Shown here piece after piece: positions 53,083 through 61,980 of a stretch of DNA of 64,000 bases. Numbering within the stretch: the first letter of the stretch is position 1; every line of letters begins with the position of its first letter. The translations under genes and the position numbers were made by a program. Source of the DNA: CAZDKK01 sp964603725 (GTDB lineage: Bacteria; Eisenbacteria; RBG-16-71-46; CAIMUX01; WJJG01); NCBI GenBank assembly GCA_964603725.1, contig CAZRWW010000014.1, positions 19,162 through 83,161 of the forward strand. The letters run 5' to 3'. The notes beneath the pieces are model-generated. The model worked only from the letters and a program-made list of their open reading frames with translations. It was not told the origin of the DNA and made no database searches.

Positions 53083-55095
53083 GTGACATCTGCAACCATC
53101 GCGGCCCCGACCGCAAACGGCCGCACCCTGTTCGGTCATCCGGTCGGCCTGTTCACCCTGTTCTTCGCCGAGATGTGGGAGCGGTTCTCCTACTATGGGA
53201 TGCGCGCGCTCCTGGTCTTCTACATGCTGAAGGGGTTCCTGGGGTACGGCGACTCGGATGCCTACGCCGTCTATGGCGCCTACACCGCCCTGGTCTACAT
53301 GACGCCGTTCTTCGGCGGCATGATCGCTGATCGACTCCTGGGCGCCCGGCGGGCGGTCGTGCTGGGCGGGCTCCTCATGGCCGCCGGCCATCTCATGATG
53401 ACGGTGCAGAGCGGCACCGCCTTCTTCACCGCGCTGGCTCTGCTGATTGCCGGCAACGGCTTCTTCAAGCCGAACATCTCGACGATCGTGGGCTCGCTCT
53501 ACCGCGAGGGCAGCCCCAAGCGGGACGGCGGCTTCACCATCTTCTACATGGGGATCAACCTAGGCGCGGCCATGTCGCCGCTGCTGTGCGGCTACATCGG
53601 CGAAACCTACGGCTGGCACTACGGCTTCGGACTGGCCACCATCGGGATGCTCACGGGGGTGGCGGTGTTCGTGGCGCCGGTCCGCCTGACCCAGATCCTC
53701 ATCATGTTGGGCGCCGCGGCGGCCGCCGTGGGGCTCTTCGTGTTCCGTCCCGACAATCCCTTCTCGATCGCCATCAACATCTTCATCGGGCTGTCGCTGC
53801 TCGCCGCCGCCGTCATCGCCTGGATCGCGCTCGGCCGCGGGGGGCTGCCGCGCGAGGCCGGGCAGCCGCGCGATCTGGCGCGGCTCCGTCGCACGATCCT
53901 CGGCTTTCTGAGGACCGACTTCGCGGTTTACCTGGGCGCGCTCGTCGCCATCCCGATCTTCGGCCTGCTCGTCTCGGGCCTCGCCCCGTTCACGGCCAGC
54001 GGCCGGGCGCTCACCCTCGTTCCCGAGAGCACGATCGCCGCGCTGCAGGAGAGCGAGAGCGGGATCAACCAGATCCTCGCCGTGGTGCTCGAGGAGGTGA
54101 GCAAGCCGGCCGGCCTGATCCTGCTCCTCTCGGGCATCTGGGCGGTGTTCTACCTGGGCGTGCAGGCCCTGAAGCTGGAGAAGGTGCCCAAGCAGCGCAT
54201 GTACGTGGTGTTCATCCTCACCTTCTTCTCGCTGCTCTTCTGGGCGTTCTTCGAGCAAGCCGGCAGCTCGCTCAACAACTTCACCGATCGCAACGTGGAT
54301 CGCGTCATGGAGACGAGAACCGTCACGGCCGACATGGTGGGCACCACGATCCAGATCCAGCCCACGCAGGAGCAGCTCGGCTACTCGAACGCGGGGCGGA
54401 CCTTCACGCTCGACCAGCTCGACTCCCTGCGCGCGGCGCAGGCGCTGCCCAGCTTCACCGTGTCCTGGACAGTGGCCGCCGACAACGTGGGGATGGGCCT
54501 CGCCGAACGCAAGCGCGAGACCCCGGCCAGCACCTACCAGGCGGTCAACCCCGTCTACATCCTCGTTTTCGGCCTGGCCTTCACCGCGCTGTGGGGATTC
54601 CTGGCGGCGCGACGGCTCGAGCCGAGCACGCCGGTGAAGTTCGCGCTCGGGCTCCTGCAACTCGGCTTGGGATTCGCGGCAGTCTGGTACGGCGCGCAGC
54701 ATGCCGATGCGCGCGGGATGGTGGCGCTGCACTGGCTGTTCCTGGCCTACCTCCTGCACACGACGGGGGAGCTGTGTCTGTCGCCGGTCGGACTGTCGAT
54801 GGTGACCAGGCTTTCTCCCGCCATGCTGGTCAGCACGGTGATGGGGGCGTGGTTCCTGGCCACGGCCTTCTCCCAGTACCTCGCGGCGATCATCTCGCAG
54901 TTCACCGGCGTGGGCGGCGAGGGCGGGAACGGGGCCGCCAGCGGTATTCCGATTCCATCCGAAACGGTGCACATCTACGGCGGGGTGTTCGGCAACATCG
55001 CCATCGCTGCCGTGATCGCGGCGGTCATCTGCTACGCGATCTCCCCGCTGCTCAAGAAGTGGATGCACGAGGGAGAGCCGGCCGGGAGGGCCTAG
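53083..55095 (+). CDS. POT/PTR-family proton-coupled peptide transporter
   Basis: GTG 53083 has GGAGAGGAG upstream. The 670-residue membrane protein carries the POT signature at helix 1 (FFAEMWERFSYYGMRALLVFYM, containing ExxERFxYY), the GNGFFKPNIST motif and the FTIFYMGINLGAAMSP helix. It is longer than typical bacterial POT (about 500) because of an extra soluble stretch of about 100 residues (about 395-480) between late helices. It imports di- and tripeptides with protons. A sulfatase-superfamily gene starts 30 bases downstream on the same strand. Confidence 0.92.
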   Translation: MTSATIAAPTANGRTLFGHPVGLFTLFFAEMWERFSYYGMRALLVFYMLKGFLGYGDSDAYAVYGAYTALVYMTPFFGGMIADRLLGARRAVVLGGLLMAAGHLMMTVQSGTAFFTALALLIAGNGFFKPNISTIVGSLYREGSPKRDGGFTIFYMGINLGAAMSPLLCGYIGETYGWHYGFGLATIGMLTGVAVFVAPVRLTQILIMLGAAAAAVGLFVFRPDNPFSIAINIFIGLSLLAAAVIAWIALGRGGLPREAGQPRDLARLRRTILGFLRTDFAVYLGALVAIPIFGLLVSGLAPFTASGRALTLVPESTIAALQESESGINQILAVVLEEVSKPAGLILLLSGIWAVFYLGVQALKLEKVPKQRMYVVFILTFFSLLFWAFFEQAGSSLNNFTDRNVDRVMETRTVTADMVGTTIQIQPTQEQLGYSNAGRTFTLDQLDSLRAAQALPSFTVSWTVAADNVGMGLAERKRETPASTYQAVNPVYILVFGLAFTALWGFLAARRLEPSTPVKFALGLLQLGLGFAAVWYGAQHADARGMVALHWLFLAYLLHTTGELCLSPVGLSMVTRLSPAMLVSTVMGAWFLATAFSQYLAAIISQFTGVGGEGGNGAASGIPIPSETVHIYGGVFGNIAIAAVIAAVICYAISPLLKKWMHEGEPAGRA

Positions 55096-55125
55096 GGGTC
55101 TCCGGAGGTCGCGGAGGACCGCTGG

Positions 55126-57129
55126 ATGAAGGAGCGCGTGTCGCTGGGCCATCTGCTCTTTCCGGCCCTCACGGCGGCCGTCCTGGTGGCGCTGATCCTG
55201 GGCACCGCCATGTCGCTCCTGCTCTCTTCGAAGTTCGGAGAGGCCTTTCCGGAGCTGCGCTTCTCATCACTCCTGCTCTACGCCCTTGGTCTGACGGGGC
55301 GCCCGCTCATCCTCGCGGCCGGGGCGCTGGCCCTGGCGCTGTTCCTGCTGCTTCTGCCCTTCGACGCGCGGCGCTGGCGCACATGTCGGGGCGTGCTCGA
55401 CCGGCCGCTGGCCCTCTTCACGGGCATCCTGGCCGCGGGGGCACTAATCCCGTGGGCGCTCTTCTACGTCAACTCCAACTGGCTGCGCTTCTCGCGCGAG
55501 CCCCGCGCCTACGCGGTCGATGCGCTGGTGGTTCTGGCCGGTCTGCTCGTGGGGGCGGCCATCGTGAGGTGGTGGCCGGACCGCGTTGCGCGGGTTCCGG
55601 GCAAGGTCAAGCGAGTCGCCGTTCTGATCGTCATGCATGGGCTGCTGGCGCTCTCGCTCGTGCCCAACCCGTTCGCGCTCGTGCGTCATCTCCCTTCCCC
55701 GCCGGATCCGCTGCCGGCGACCTACGACAGCGAGGGCGGCTATCTGGGCTCGGAGACTGTCGCGCGACCCCCGTGGAACGTGCTCTTGCTATCGATCGAC
55801 ACCCTGCGCGCGGACGGGCTGAGCTGTTACGGGAATCCGCGGCCGACCAGCCCGCACATCGACCGCTTGGCCACGGAAGGCATCCGCTTCGCGCACGTCC
55901 TGGCACAGTCCTCGTGGACCCTGCCGTCCCACATGACGATGCTTACGGGACTCTACCCGTCCGTGCACGGCTGCATCACATCGCCCGGTTGGAGTCGCAA
56001 GCTCGACCGACTGGACGAAGCCTGGGTCACATTGCCCGAGGTGCTGCGCGGCTGGGGGTACGCCACGGCCGCCTACACGGACGGCAAGCTCCTGGGCCCG
56101 GCCTTCGGCTTCGACCAGGGGTTCGACGTGTGCGACGATTCAGGGGGCGGCATCAGACGCGTGACCGAGAAGGGTCGCGCGTGGCTGGAGCGGCACATGG
56201 CCGCGGCCACCGAGCAGCCCTTCTTCCTCTTCCTGCACTGCTACGACGTGCACCACTACCGGCCGCCGGAGGAGTTCGAGCGGCGCTTCGTGCGGCCCTA
56301 CGAAGGGCCCCTGCTCAAGCTGCGCCGTCAGGGATCCGAGTTGGAGACGCGGGTGACCTCCGACGGCTTTTACAAGCTGGGATCGGACGACCTGCGCTAT
56401 CTGCGCGACCTGTACGACGCCGAGATCGCCAAGACGGATGCGGTTTTCGGTGGGTTTCTCGAGTACCTGTCCGAGCGCGGGCTCGATCGCAGCACGATCG
56501 TGATCGTGACGTCGGATCACGGCGAGGAGTTCTGGGAGCACGGCGGCACGGGGCACGGCTGGACGCTGCACCAGCATCAGCTCCGCGTGCCGCTGATCAT
56601 CCGCGCCCCCGGGCTCATCGCGGCCGGAAGCGAGTCCGGCGAGCGGGCCGGGCTCATCGACATCGTCCCGACGGTTCTGGATCTGCTCGACCTGCCGATA
56701 CCCGCCGAGGTTCAAGGGATCTCGCTGCTGGGGTATCTCGAAGGTCAGCCCGCGGGCGCCGAGCGGGTGTTCGTGGCCGAGGCTTCTCACCTGGGCCAGC
56801 AGAAGGCCCTGCTGACGGCGCGCTATTCGTTTCTGTTCCACCGCTGGCCGCCGATCGGCGAGAAGCTCGACGATCGGGCACGGTTCCCGTATGTGTGGCG
56901 CAACATCCTGCGCGCGAGAGGCTCCGAGCTGTATGATCTCTCCGTGGACCCGGACGAGAGGCACAGCGTGCTGCGCGAGCAGGCGGAGCTGGGATCCCGC
57001 CTGCAGGCCGACTTGCTGAGCCGCGTCAGGGAGAACCTCGGGCGGCAGGTCTCAAGGTCGGCAGCGGGGCGCGTGGATCTCGACGAGCGCACGCGGGAGC
57101 ACCTGCGGTCGCTCGGGTACATCAGGTAG
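55126..57129 (+). CDS. Membrane-anchored sulfatase-superfamily enzyme with Thr at the nucleophile position
   Basis: The 667-residue protein has about five N-terminal membrane helices (residues 8 to about 190), then an alkaline-phosphatase-fold domain with the metal motif LLSIDTLRADG (Asp225), the active-site segment SSWTLPSHMTMLTGLYP, and VTSDHGEEFWEHGGTGHGW. The fGly sequence C/S-x-P-x-R of true sulfatases is replaced by T-L-P-S-H (Thr265), the residue type used by phospho-transferases such as LtaS or EptA. Hydrolysis or transfer of a phospho- or sulfo-group at the membrane face is possible. It ends with a conserved LRSLGYI tail common in this subfamily. Confidence 0.82.
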   Translation: MKERVSLGHLLFPALTAAVLVALILGTAMSLLLSSKFGEAFPELRFSSLLLYALGLTGRPLILAAGALALALFLLLLPFDARRWRTCRGVLDRPLALFTGILAAGALIPWALFYVNSNWLRFSREPRAYAVDALVVLAGLLVGAAIVRWWPDRVARVPGKVKRVAVLIVMHGLLALSLVPNPFALVRHLPSPPDPLPATYDSEGGYLGSETVARPPWNVLLLSIDTLRADGLSCYGNPRPTSPHIDRLATEGIRFAHVLAQSSWTLPSHMTMLTGLYPSVHGCITSPGWSRKLDRLDEAWVTLPEVLRGWGYATAAYTDGKLLGPAFGFDQGFDVCDDSGGGIRRVTEKGRAWLERHMAAATEQPFFLFLHCYDVHHYRPPEEFERRFVRPYEGPLLKLRRQGSELETRVTSDGFYKLGSDDLRYLRDLYDAEIAKTDAVFGGFLEYLSERGLDRSTIVIVTSDHGEEFWEHGGTGHGWTLHQHQLRVPLIIRAPGLIAAGSESGERAGLIDIVPTVLDLLDLPIPAEVQGISLLGYLEGQPAGAERVFVAEASHLGQQKALLTARYSFLFHRWPPIGEKLDDRARFPYVWRNILRARGSELYDLSVDPDERHSVLREQAELGSRLQADLLSRVRENLGRQVSRSAAGRVDLDERTREHLRSLGYIR

Positions 57130-57163
57130 GTTGTTCGATCGAGGCCAACCTCGGGGGGTGAGA

Positions 57164-58843
57164 ATGCTCGCACTGCTCTTCATCGCCGGGACAGCGGTGC
57201 TGCTCGCCGGCTACGTCTTCTATAGCCCGCGGCTGGAGCGCCTCTTGGGAGTCACCGGAGCGATTCCCACTCCGGCCGTGACGCGCCGCGACGGCGTCGA
57301 CTACGTGCCCGCCCGCGCGCCGATCCTCTTCGGCCACCACTTCTCGTCGATCGCCGGCGCCGGGCCGATCGTCGGCCCCGTGATCGCGGGGCTCGCCTTC
57401 GGGTGGCTGCCGGCCTTCGCCTGGATCCTGCTCGGCGCGGTGCTGATCGGCGGCGTTCACGACTACGCGACCCTGGTGGCCTCGATTCGCCACGAAGGCC
57501 GCTCGATCGGCGAAGTCGCCCGGTCGGTGATCTCGCCGCCGGCGCAGAAGATCCTGATCGCTTTCATCTGGCTGACGCTGATCTACGTCCTGGTCGTGTT
57601 CCTCGATCTCACGGCGACGACCTTCGTGGCCGACGGCGGCGTGGCAACCAGTGCCGCCTTCTTCATGATCCTGGCGATTCTCTTCGGCCTGGCGGTCTAC
57701 CGCCTGCGGCTGCCGACGCTGACCGCCACCCTCATCTTCGTGCCGCTGCTCTTCGTGGCGGTCTTCGTCGGCGAGGCTCTGCCGATCCAGTCCTCGTCAC
57801 TGCCGGTTCTCTGGGGAGACGCTGCCGGCTGGCAACCGGTGATCTTCTGGAGCCTCCTGCTGACCATCTACTGCTACGTCGCATCGGTGCTGCCGGTCTG
57901 GATGCTGCTCCAACCGCGTGACTACCTCAGCTCGTACTTGCTCTATGCCGCCGTCCTTGCCTGCGCGATCGGTCTTCTGTTCGGCGGCTTCTCGTTCGCC
58001 TTTCCGGCGCTGCTGGGCTTCGAGTCCGAGATCGGCCCGCTGTTCCCGGCGCTCTTCGTGACGATCGCCTGCGGCGCGGTCAGCGGATTCCACTCGGTCA
58101 TCTCCTCGGGCACGACCGCCAAGCAGCTCGCCCAGGAGCGCGATGCCCGCAAGATCGGCTACGGCGCGATGATCGTCGAGGGCGCCGTCGCGCTGATCGC
58201 GCTGTGCACGGTCATCATGCTGGCGCGCGACAGCGAGCTGGTGAGCGCGTACAAGTCCAACAAGGTCTCCGCCATCGGCATCTTCAGCGCCGGGATGGGC
58301 CGCTTTGTCGAGGTCTTCGGCCTGCGTTACGAGTTCGGCGCCAAGTTCGGCGGCCTGGCGATCTCGGCGTTCCTGCTGACGACCCTCGACACCTGCTGCC
58401 GGCTGGGGCGCTTCCTCTTCCACGAGTTCTTCGGCATCCGCAGCCTCAAGGCGCGCTTCGCCACGACAGCGCTGGTGGTGGCCCTGCCGATGATCCTCCT
58501 GCTGCTGCCTTTCCACGATGCGCAAGGCAACCCGGTCCCGGCCTGGAAGGCCATCTGGCCGGTGTTCGGCACGGCCAATCAGCTCCTGGCCGGGCTGGGC
58601 CTGTTGATCGTGACGGTGTGGGTGCGCCGGCAGGGCCGGCCGGTGGGCTGGGTCGCCGTGCCGATGGTCTTCATGTTCGCCATCACCTTGACGAGCCTGA
58701 TCACGATCGTTGCGGGCGGCACCCAAAGCCGGGTCGCGAATGTCGTCGCCGTGCTCCTGTTCGCGCTGGCCGTGGTGGTCATTGCGATGGGCGGGCGCAG
58801 ACTCGCGCGCCGATCGGCGGCGGAGCCGGCCGCGGGCGCATGA
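57164..58843 (+). CDS. cstA: CstA-family carbon starvation/peptide transporter
   Basis: ATG 57164 follows GGGGGGTGAG. The 559-residue membrane protein matches the CstA core: PILFGHHFSSIAGAGPIVGPVIAG, GGVHDYATLVASIRHEGRSIGEV, VLPVWMLLQPRDYLSSYLLY and VFGTANQLLAGLGL. CstA proteins import pyruvate or peptides during starvation. Fourteen or more membrane segments are visible. It lies 35 bases after the sulfatase-like gene and near the POT gene, so a peptide-use cluster is plausible. No regulatory element was recognised. Confidence 0.93.
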   Translation: MLALLFIAGTAVLLAGYVFYSPRLERLLGVTGAIPTPAVTRRDGVDYVPARAPILFGHHFSSIAGAGPIVGPVIAGLAFGWLPAFAWILLGAVLIGGVHDYATLVASIRHEGRSIGEVARSVISPPAQKILIAFIWLTLIYVLVVFLDLTATTFVADGGVATSAAFFMILAILFGLAVYRLRLPTLTATLIFVPLLFVAVFVGEALPIQSSSLPVLWGDAAGWQPVIFWSLLLTIYCYVASVLPVWMLLQPRDYLSSYLLYAAVLACAIGLLFGGFSFAFPALLGFESEIGPLFPALFVTIACGAVSGFHSVISSGTTAKQLAQERDARKIGYGAMIVEGAVALIALCTVIMLARDSELVSAYKSNKVSAIGIFSAGMGRFVEVFGLRYEFGAKFGGLAISAFLLTTLDTCCRLGRFLFHEFFGIRSLKARFATTALVVALPMILLLLPFHDAQGNPVPAWKAIWPVFGTANQLLAGLGLLIVTVWVRRQGRPVGWVAVPMVFMFAITLTSLITIVAGGTQSRVANVVAVLLFALAVVVIAMGGRRLARRSAAEPAAGA

Positions 58844-58856
58844 TCGCGCCGGGGGC

Positions 58857-60056
58857 TCACGAGCGGATGATGACGCCGCCTCGGATCACCAGAAGGGGAC
58901 GGCTCAGGGCGCCCAGATCGGCCAGCGGATCGCCGTCCACCACGAGGATATCGGCGATGCGGCCCGGCGCGAGGACGCCCAGGCGCGAGCCCAGATTGCA
59001 CGCCTGCGCGGCGTTGCGGGTGGCCGCCACGATGATCTCCATCGGGCTTAAGCCCGCCGCCTGCATCCAGGCGATCTCGCGCATCGGCATGCCCAGGTCG
59101 AATTCGGCGTCGTAGCCCGCGTAGTCCGTTCCCAGCGCCACGCTGCCGCCCGCCCGCGCAAAGCGCTGCAGGAACGCGATGGCCCGCGCGCCCAGGCGAC
59201 TCGAGACGCCGTGCCACAGCTCGAGCGTCGGCACCCACTGGGTCCCGCGCGCGAGCATGGCGGCGATCGCCTCGTCCGAAAGGTGGTCGCTGACCATATG
59301 GGCGATGTCGTCGGCGCCCTCGGCCACAGCCCGGATGAGATCCGCCTCGACGAGCACGTGCGCCGAGACGCGCGTGGCGCGAGCGTGCGCGGCCGCGGTG
59401 ACGGCGGCGATCTCCTCCGCGCTCAGCGTGGGAATCGCCCGGCCGAAGCTGGCGCCGCTCTCGACCGCGATCTTGATCAGGTCGATCCCCGCGTCGAGCA
59501 ATCGGTTCACCTGCGACTGCGCGTCGGCGGGCGACGTGACGGCCAGACCGCAGGCGCTTCCCCAGGGCACGCCGGGATACCCGCCCGGAACGGTGACGAT
59601 CGGGCCGGCCGCGACCAGGCGGGCGCAGGCCGGCTCCAGGTTGAGCTCGTCGCGCAGCGCAGGGAGCGGCCGGCGCGGATCGGCGCCGAGGTCGCGCACG
59701 GTCGTCACACCCTGGTGCGCCCAGGCCTTGAGCGTTGCCGCGCTGTACGCCTGGTGAACATGGGCGTTGATGAAGCCGGGCAAGATCGTGGCGCCGCTCA
59801 GGTCGAGGACGTCAGCCTCCGCGGGGAGGTCGAGCGACGCCGTTGGGCCCGCCGCCGTGACGAGCTCCCCCGAGACGATGAGCGTAGCGCCGGGGACGGG
59901 CGGCGAGCCCGTGCCGTCGATCAGACGGCCGCCGGCGAGTGCCAATGGGCGAGGTCCGGGTTGGGGTTTGACGCGCGTGGGGGCGTCGTCCGCGGGACAC
60001 CCGAGGCAGCCGAGCAATCCCGACGCGGCCGTGGCGAGGAAGGCGCGGCGCTTCAT
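58857..60056 (-). CDS. Exported amidohydrolase (imidazolonepropionase/Xaa-Pro dipeptidase-like)
   Basis: ATG 60056 begins MKRRAFLATAASGLLGCLGC, which contains a twin-arginine RRxFL motif followed by a lipobox (LLGC), so the protein should be exported folded and lipidated. The 399-residue enzyme has the amidohydrolase layout with the metal-binding HxH (PGFINAHVHQ), the Lys position (IDLIKIAVESG), further His residues (TRVSAHVLVE, DDIAHMVSDH) and the Asp of the last metal ligand (ALGTDYAGY). The C-terminal composite domain is complete. Substrate may be a peptide or cyclic amide. It is convergent with cstA, 13 bases apart. Confidence 0.88.
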   Translation of the reverse strand: MKRRAFLATAASGLLGCLGCPADDAPTRVKPQPGPRPLALAGGRLIDGTGSPPVPGATLIVSGELVTAAGPTASLDLPAEADVLDLSGATILPGFINAHVHQAYSAATLKAWAHQGVTTVRDLGADPRRPLPALRDELNLEPACARLVAAGPIVTVPGGYPGVPWGSACGLAVTSPADAQSQVNRLLDAGIDLIKIAVESGASFGRAIPTLSAEEIAAVTAAAHARATRVSAHVLVEADLIRAVAEGADDIAHMVSDHLSDEAIAAMLARGTQWVPTLELWHGVSSRLGARAIAFLQRFARAGGSVALGTDYAGYDAEFDLGMPMREIAWMQAAGLSPMEIIVAATRNAAQACNLGSRLGVLAPGRIADILVVDGDPLADLGALSRPLLVIRGGVIIRS

Positions 60057-60274
60057 CTTGCTCCCAGCATGACGTTGGCGGCGGGCGGCTGCGTCGATTG
60101 CGCGGGGGGCGCGCCGGACGGTTCCTGATGGGTTCTGGGTCAGTCTAGGGGGCTTGCGTGCTCGCGGCAAGGAGCCGGGTCGAGGTGCGGGTGGGCACCG
60201 GCCACGGGTCGTGCTATGATCTACGGAGTCCGAAAGGCCCGTGCGCCGTTCACCTCGATCCAGACGGAGGCGCC

Positions 60275-61846
60275 ATGCGGCACCGATCCAGTCCCCGCGC
60301 GAAGTGTCCGATCTGCCACTTGGCGCCCCGCGCGGTTGCGAGAACCTCCCGGCCGATTCCCCTCGCGCTCCGCCTCGCTCTGGTCGTGACGGCGCTGGCG
60401 GGTGCGGAGCGCGGCGTGGCGGACCCCGGCCGCCAGCCGCTGCCCCCGCCGGTGGTCGACCCGCATTCGACCGAGATCTGCATGAACTCGCGGATCTCGC
60501 ATCATGGCGGCTGGAGCGCCTCCGGCACCGAACAGATGCTGGCCGATGTGCTCCATGCTGCCGCTCAGGCGCCGGTCACCGGGGCGAGCCGCACGATCTA
60601 CGCCGCCACCTCGGCCAACGTGTACTTCTACGATCCGGCCAGCCACTCCCTGACAGTGCACAAGGCCGGCAACTGGCGCTCCGACAACACCGCCACTTTC
60701 GAGGTGGGCGTGGCCGCCGAGCGGATCGTCGACGCCGGAGCGGCGATGCATCTGGCCCAGCTCGAGGCCGCGGCGCTGTGGACGGGGACGGCCAATCAGC
60801 TCGCAAGCTGTCCGCGGGCGAGCGCCACGACCTACGCCAACAGCAACTGGAGCCTCCCGGAGCCGGTCGACATCGTCATCAGTTTCGGCATGCGCAGCGT
60901 GCCCGGACTGACAAACACGTTGGTGGCGATCTCCTCCGACGGATCGCTGCCCAGTCCCTATACCGACGGGGCCGTCTACCTGGACAGCGCTCTGGCGGCG
61001 CTGGCCTATGGCCCGACCTTCGCAGCCGAGGACCTGGACCTGGGCGAGATCTCGCAGCTCCTGTGGGGCGCGTACGGCTGCACCAATCATTACGCCTCGG
61101 GATCCAGGGCCGGGCTGGTGTGCTCATCGGCCGTGGCGTACTACTACCTCACGCGGCACATCTACTCCGTGCACGCGGACGCGGTGTACAGATTTCACAA
61201 CCGCATACCTCCCGGAACCGGTCTCACGACACGGGACCACCGCATCGAGTTGGTGCGGTCGGGAGACGCGAGACCGGCGCTGCGCGCGGCGGTGGCCGCG
61301 CTGCCCGAGGCGCCGTACTACATGATCGTGTGCGTGGGCCAGACGGGCGACTGGCCGGAGCTGGAAGCCGGATTCGCGGCCATCGGCGCGGTGCTCGAGG
61401 CGTCGTCGATGGGCCTGCAGGGCTACCAGACAGCCGGTCTTTCGGCCGCGGAGCAAGCCGACATTCGGACGGCGACGGGGATCCCCACGGGGGATCTGCC
61501 GGTCGTCATCGTCGCGCTGGGGCGGCCGCTGGGCAGCTCGAGTGCCGGCGAGCGCATCCCCTTCGGAGATGGATTGCGGCTATCCTGCGAGCGCCCGGCC
61601 GCCTTTGGTGACGGTCTGACGCTGCACTACCTGCTTCCAGCCCGGTCGGCCGTGGATCTGGCGGTCCATGACTGCCTGGGGCGCCGGGTGCGCGGTCTGG
61701 TCGCCCGCGTCGAGGAGGCGGGCCCGCACTCGGCCCGCTGGGATTGTCTGGATGATCGGGGACGGCCGGTCCCCTCGGGCGCATACTTCTGCAACCTGCG
61801 GGCCGGGGCCGAAGCCCAGGGCCTGCGCGTGGTGGTCGTCCGCTAG
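60275..61846 (+). CDS. Exported SagB/nitroreductase-like protein with FlgD-like C-terminal domain
   Basis: ATG 60275 follows CGGAGG. The 523-residue protein has an N-terminal export segment (about residues 28-50). Two nitroreductase-fold halves follow: one with a basic NSRISHHGGW start, the second with the SagB-like EISQLLWGAYGCTNH, GLVCSSAVAYYYLTRHIY and YMIVCVGQTGDWPELEAGF, ASSMGLQGYQTAGLS and LPVVIVALGRPLGSS. It ends in a FlgD-like Ig tail (VHDCLGRRVRGLV, SGAYFCNLRAGAEA, ending LRVVVVR). SagB-type proteins are normally cytoplasmic FMN enzymes; export with a surface-sorting domain is unusual. A TATGAT at about 60216-60221 is a possible -10. Confidence 0.75.
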   Translation: MRHRSSPRAKCPICHLAPRAVARTSRPIPLALRLALVVTALAGAERGVADPGRQPLPPPVVDPHSTEICMNSRISHHGGWSASGTEQMLADVLHAAAQAPVTGASRTIYAATSANVYFYDPASHSLTVHKAGNWRSDNTATFEVGVAAERIVDAGAAMHLAQLEAAALWTGTANQLASCPRASATTYANSNWSLPEPVDIVISFGMRSVPGLTNTLVAISSDGSLPSPYTDGAVYLDSALAALAYGPTFAAEDLDLGEISQLLWGAYGCTNHYASGSRAGLVCSSAVAYYYLTRHIYSVHADAVYRFHNRIPPGTGLTTRDHRIELVRSGDARPALRAAVAALPEAPYYMIVCVGQTGDWPELEAGFAAIGAVLEASSMGLQGYQTAGLSAAEQADIRTATGIPTGDLPVVIVALGRPLGSSSAGERIPFGDGLRLSCERPAAFGDGLTLHYLLPARSAVDLAVHDCLGRRVRGLVARVEEAGPHSARWDCLDDRGRPVPSGAYFCNLRAGAEAQGLRVVVVR

Positions 61847-61980
61847 GGGCGACCGGTCCCGGGCGGTGCTGCGGCCGCGCGGCGGCCGCCGGCCGGGGTC
61901 GCGCAAGACGGGGCGCGCGCCGGGCGCCCCAGAACAGCAGCATCTCTGCTTCGGGCCGAGCCATCTTCAGGAGGTGAGCC

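Noticed and set aside
53586..56936. A 1,116-codon open frame across the POT and sulfatase-like genes
   Set aside because: It is an Arg/Gly/Ala-rich shadow in another frame of two clearly recognisable genes, caused by high GC content.
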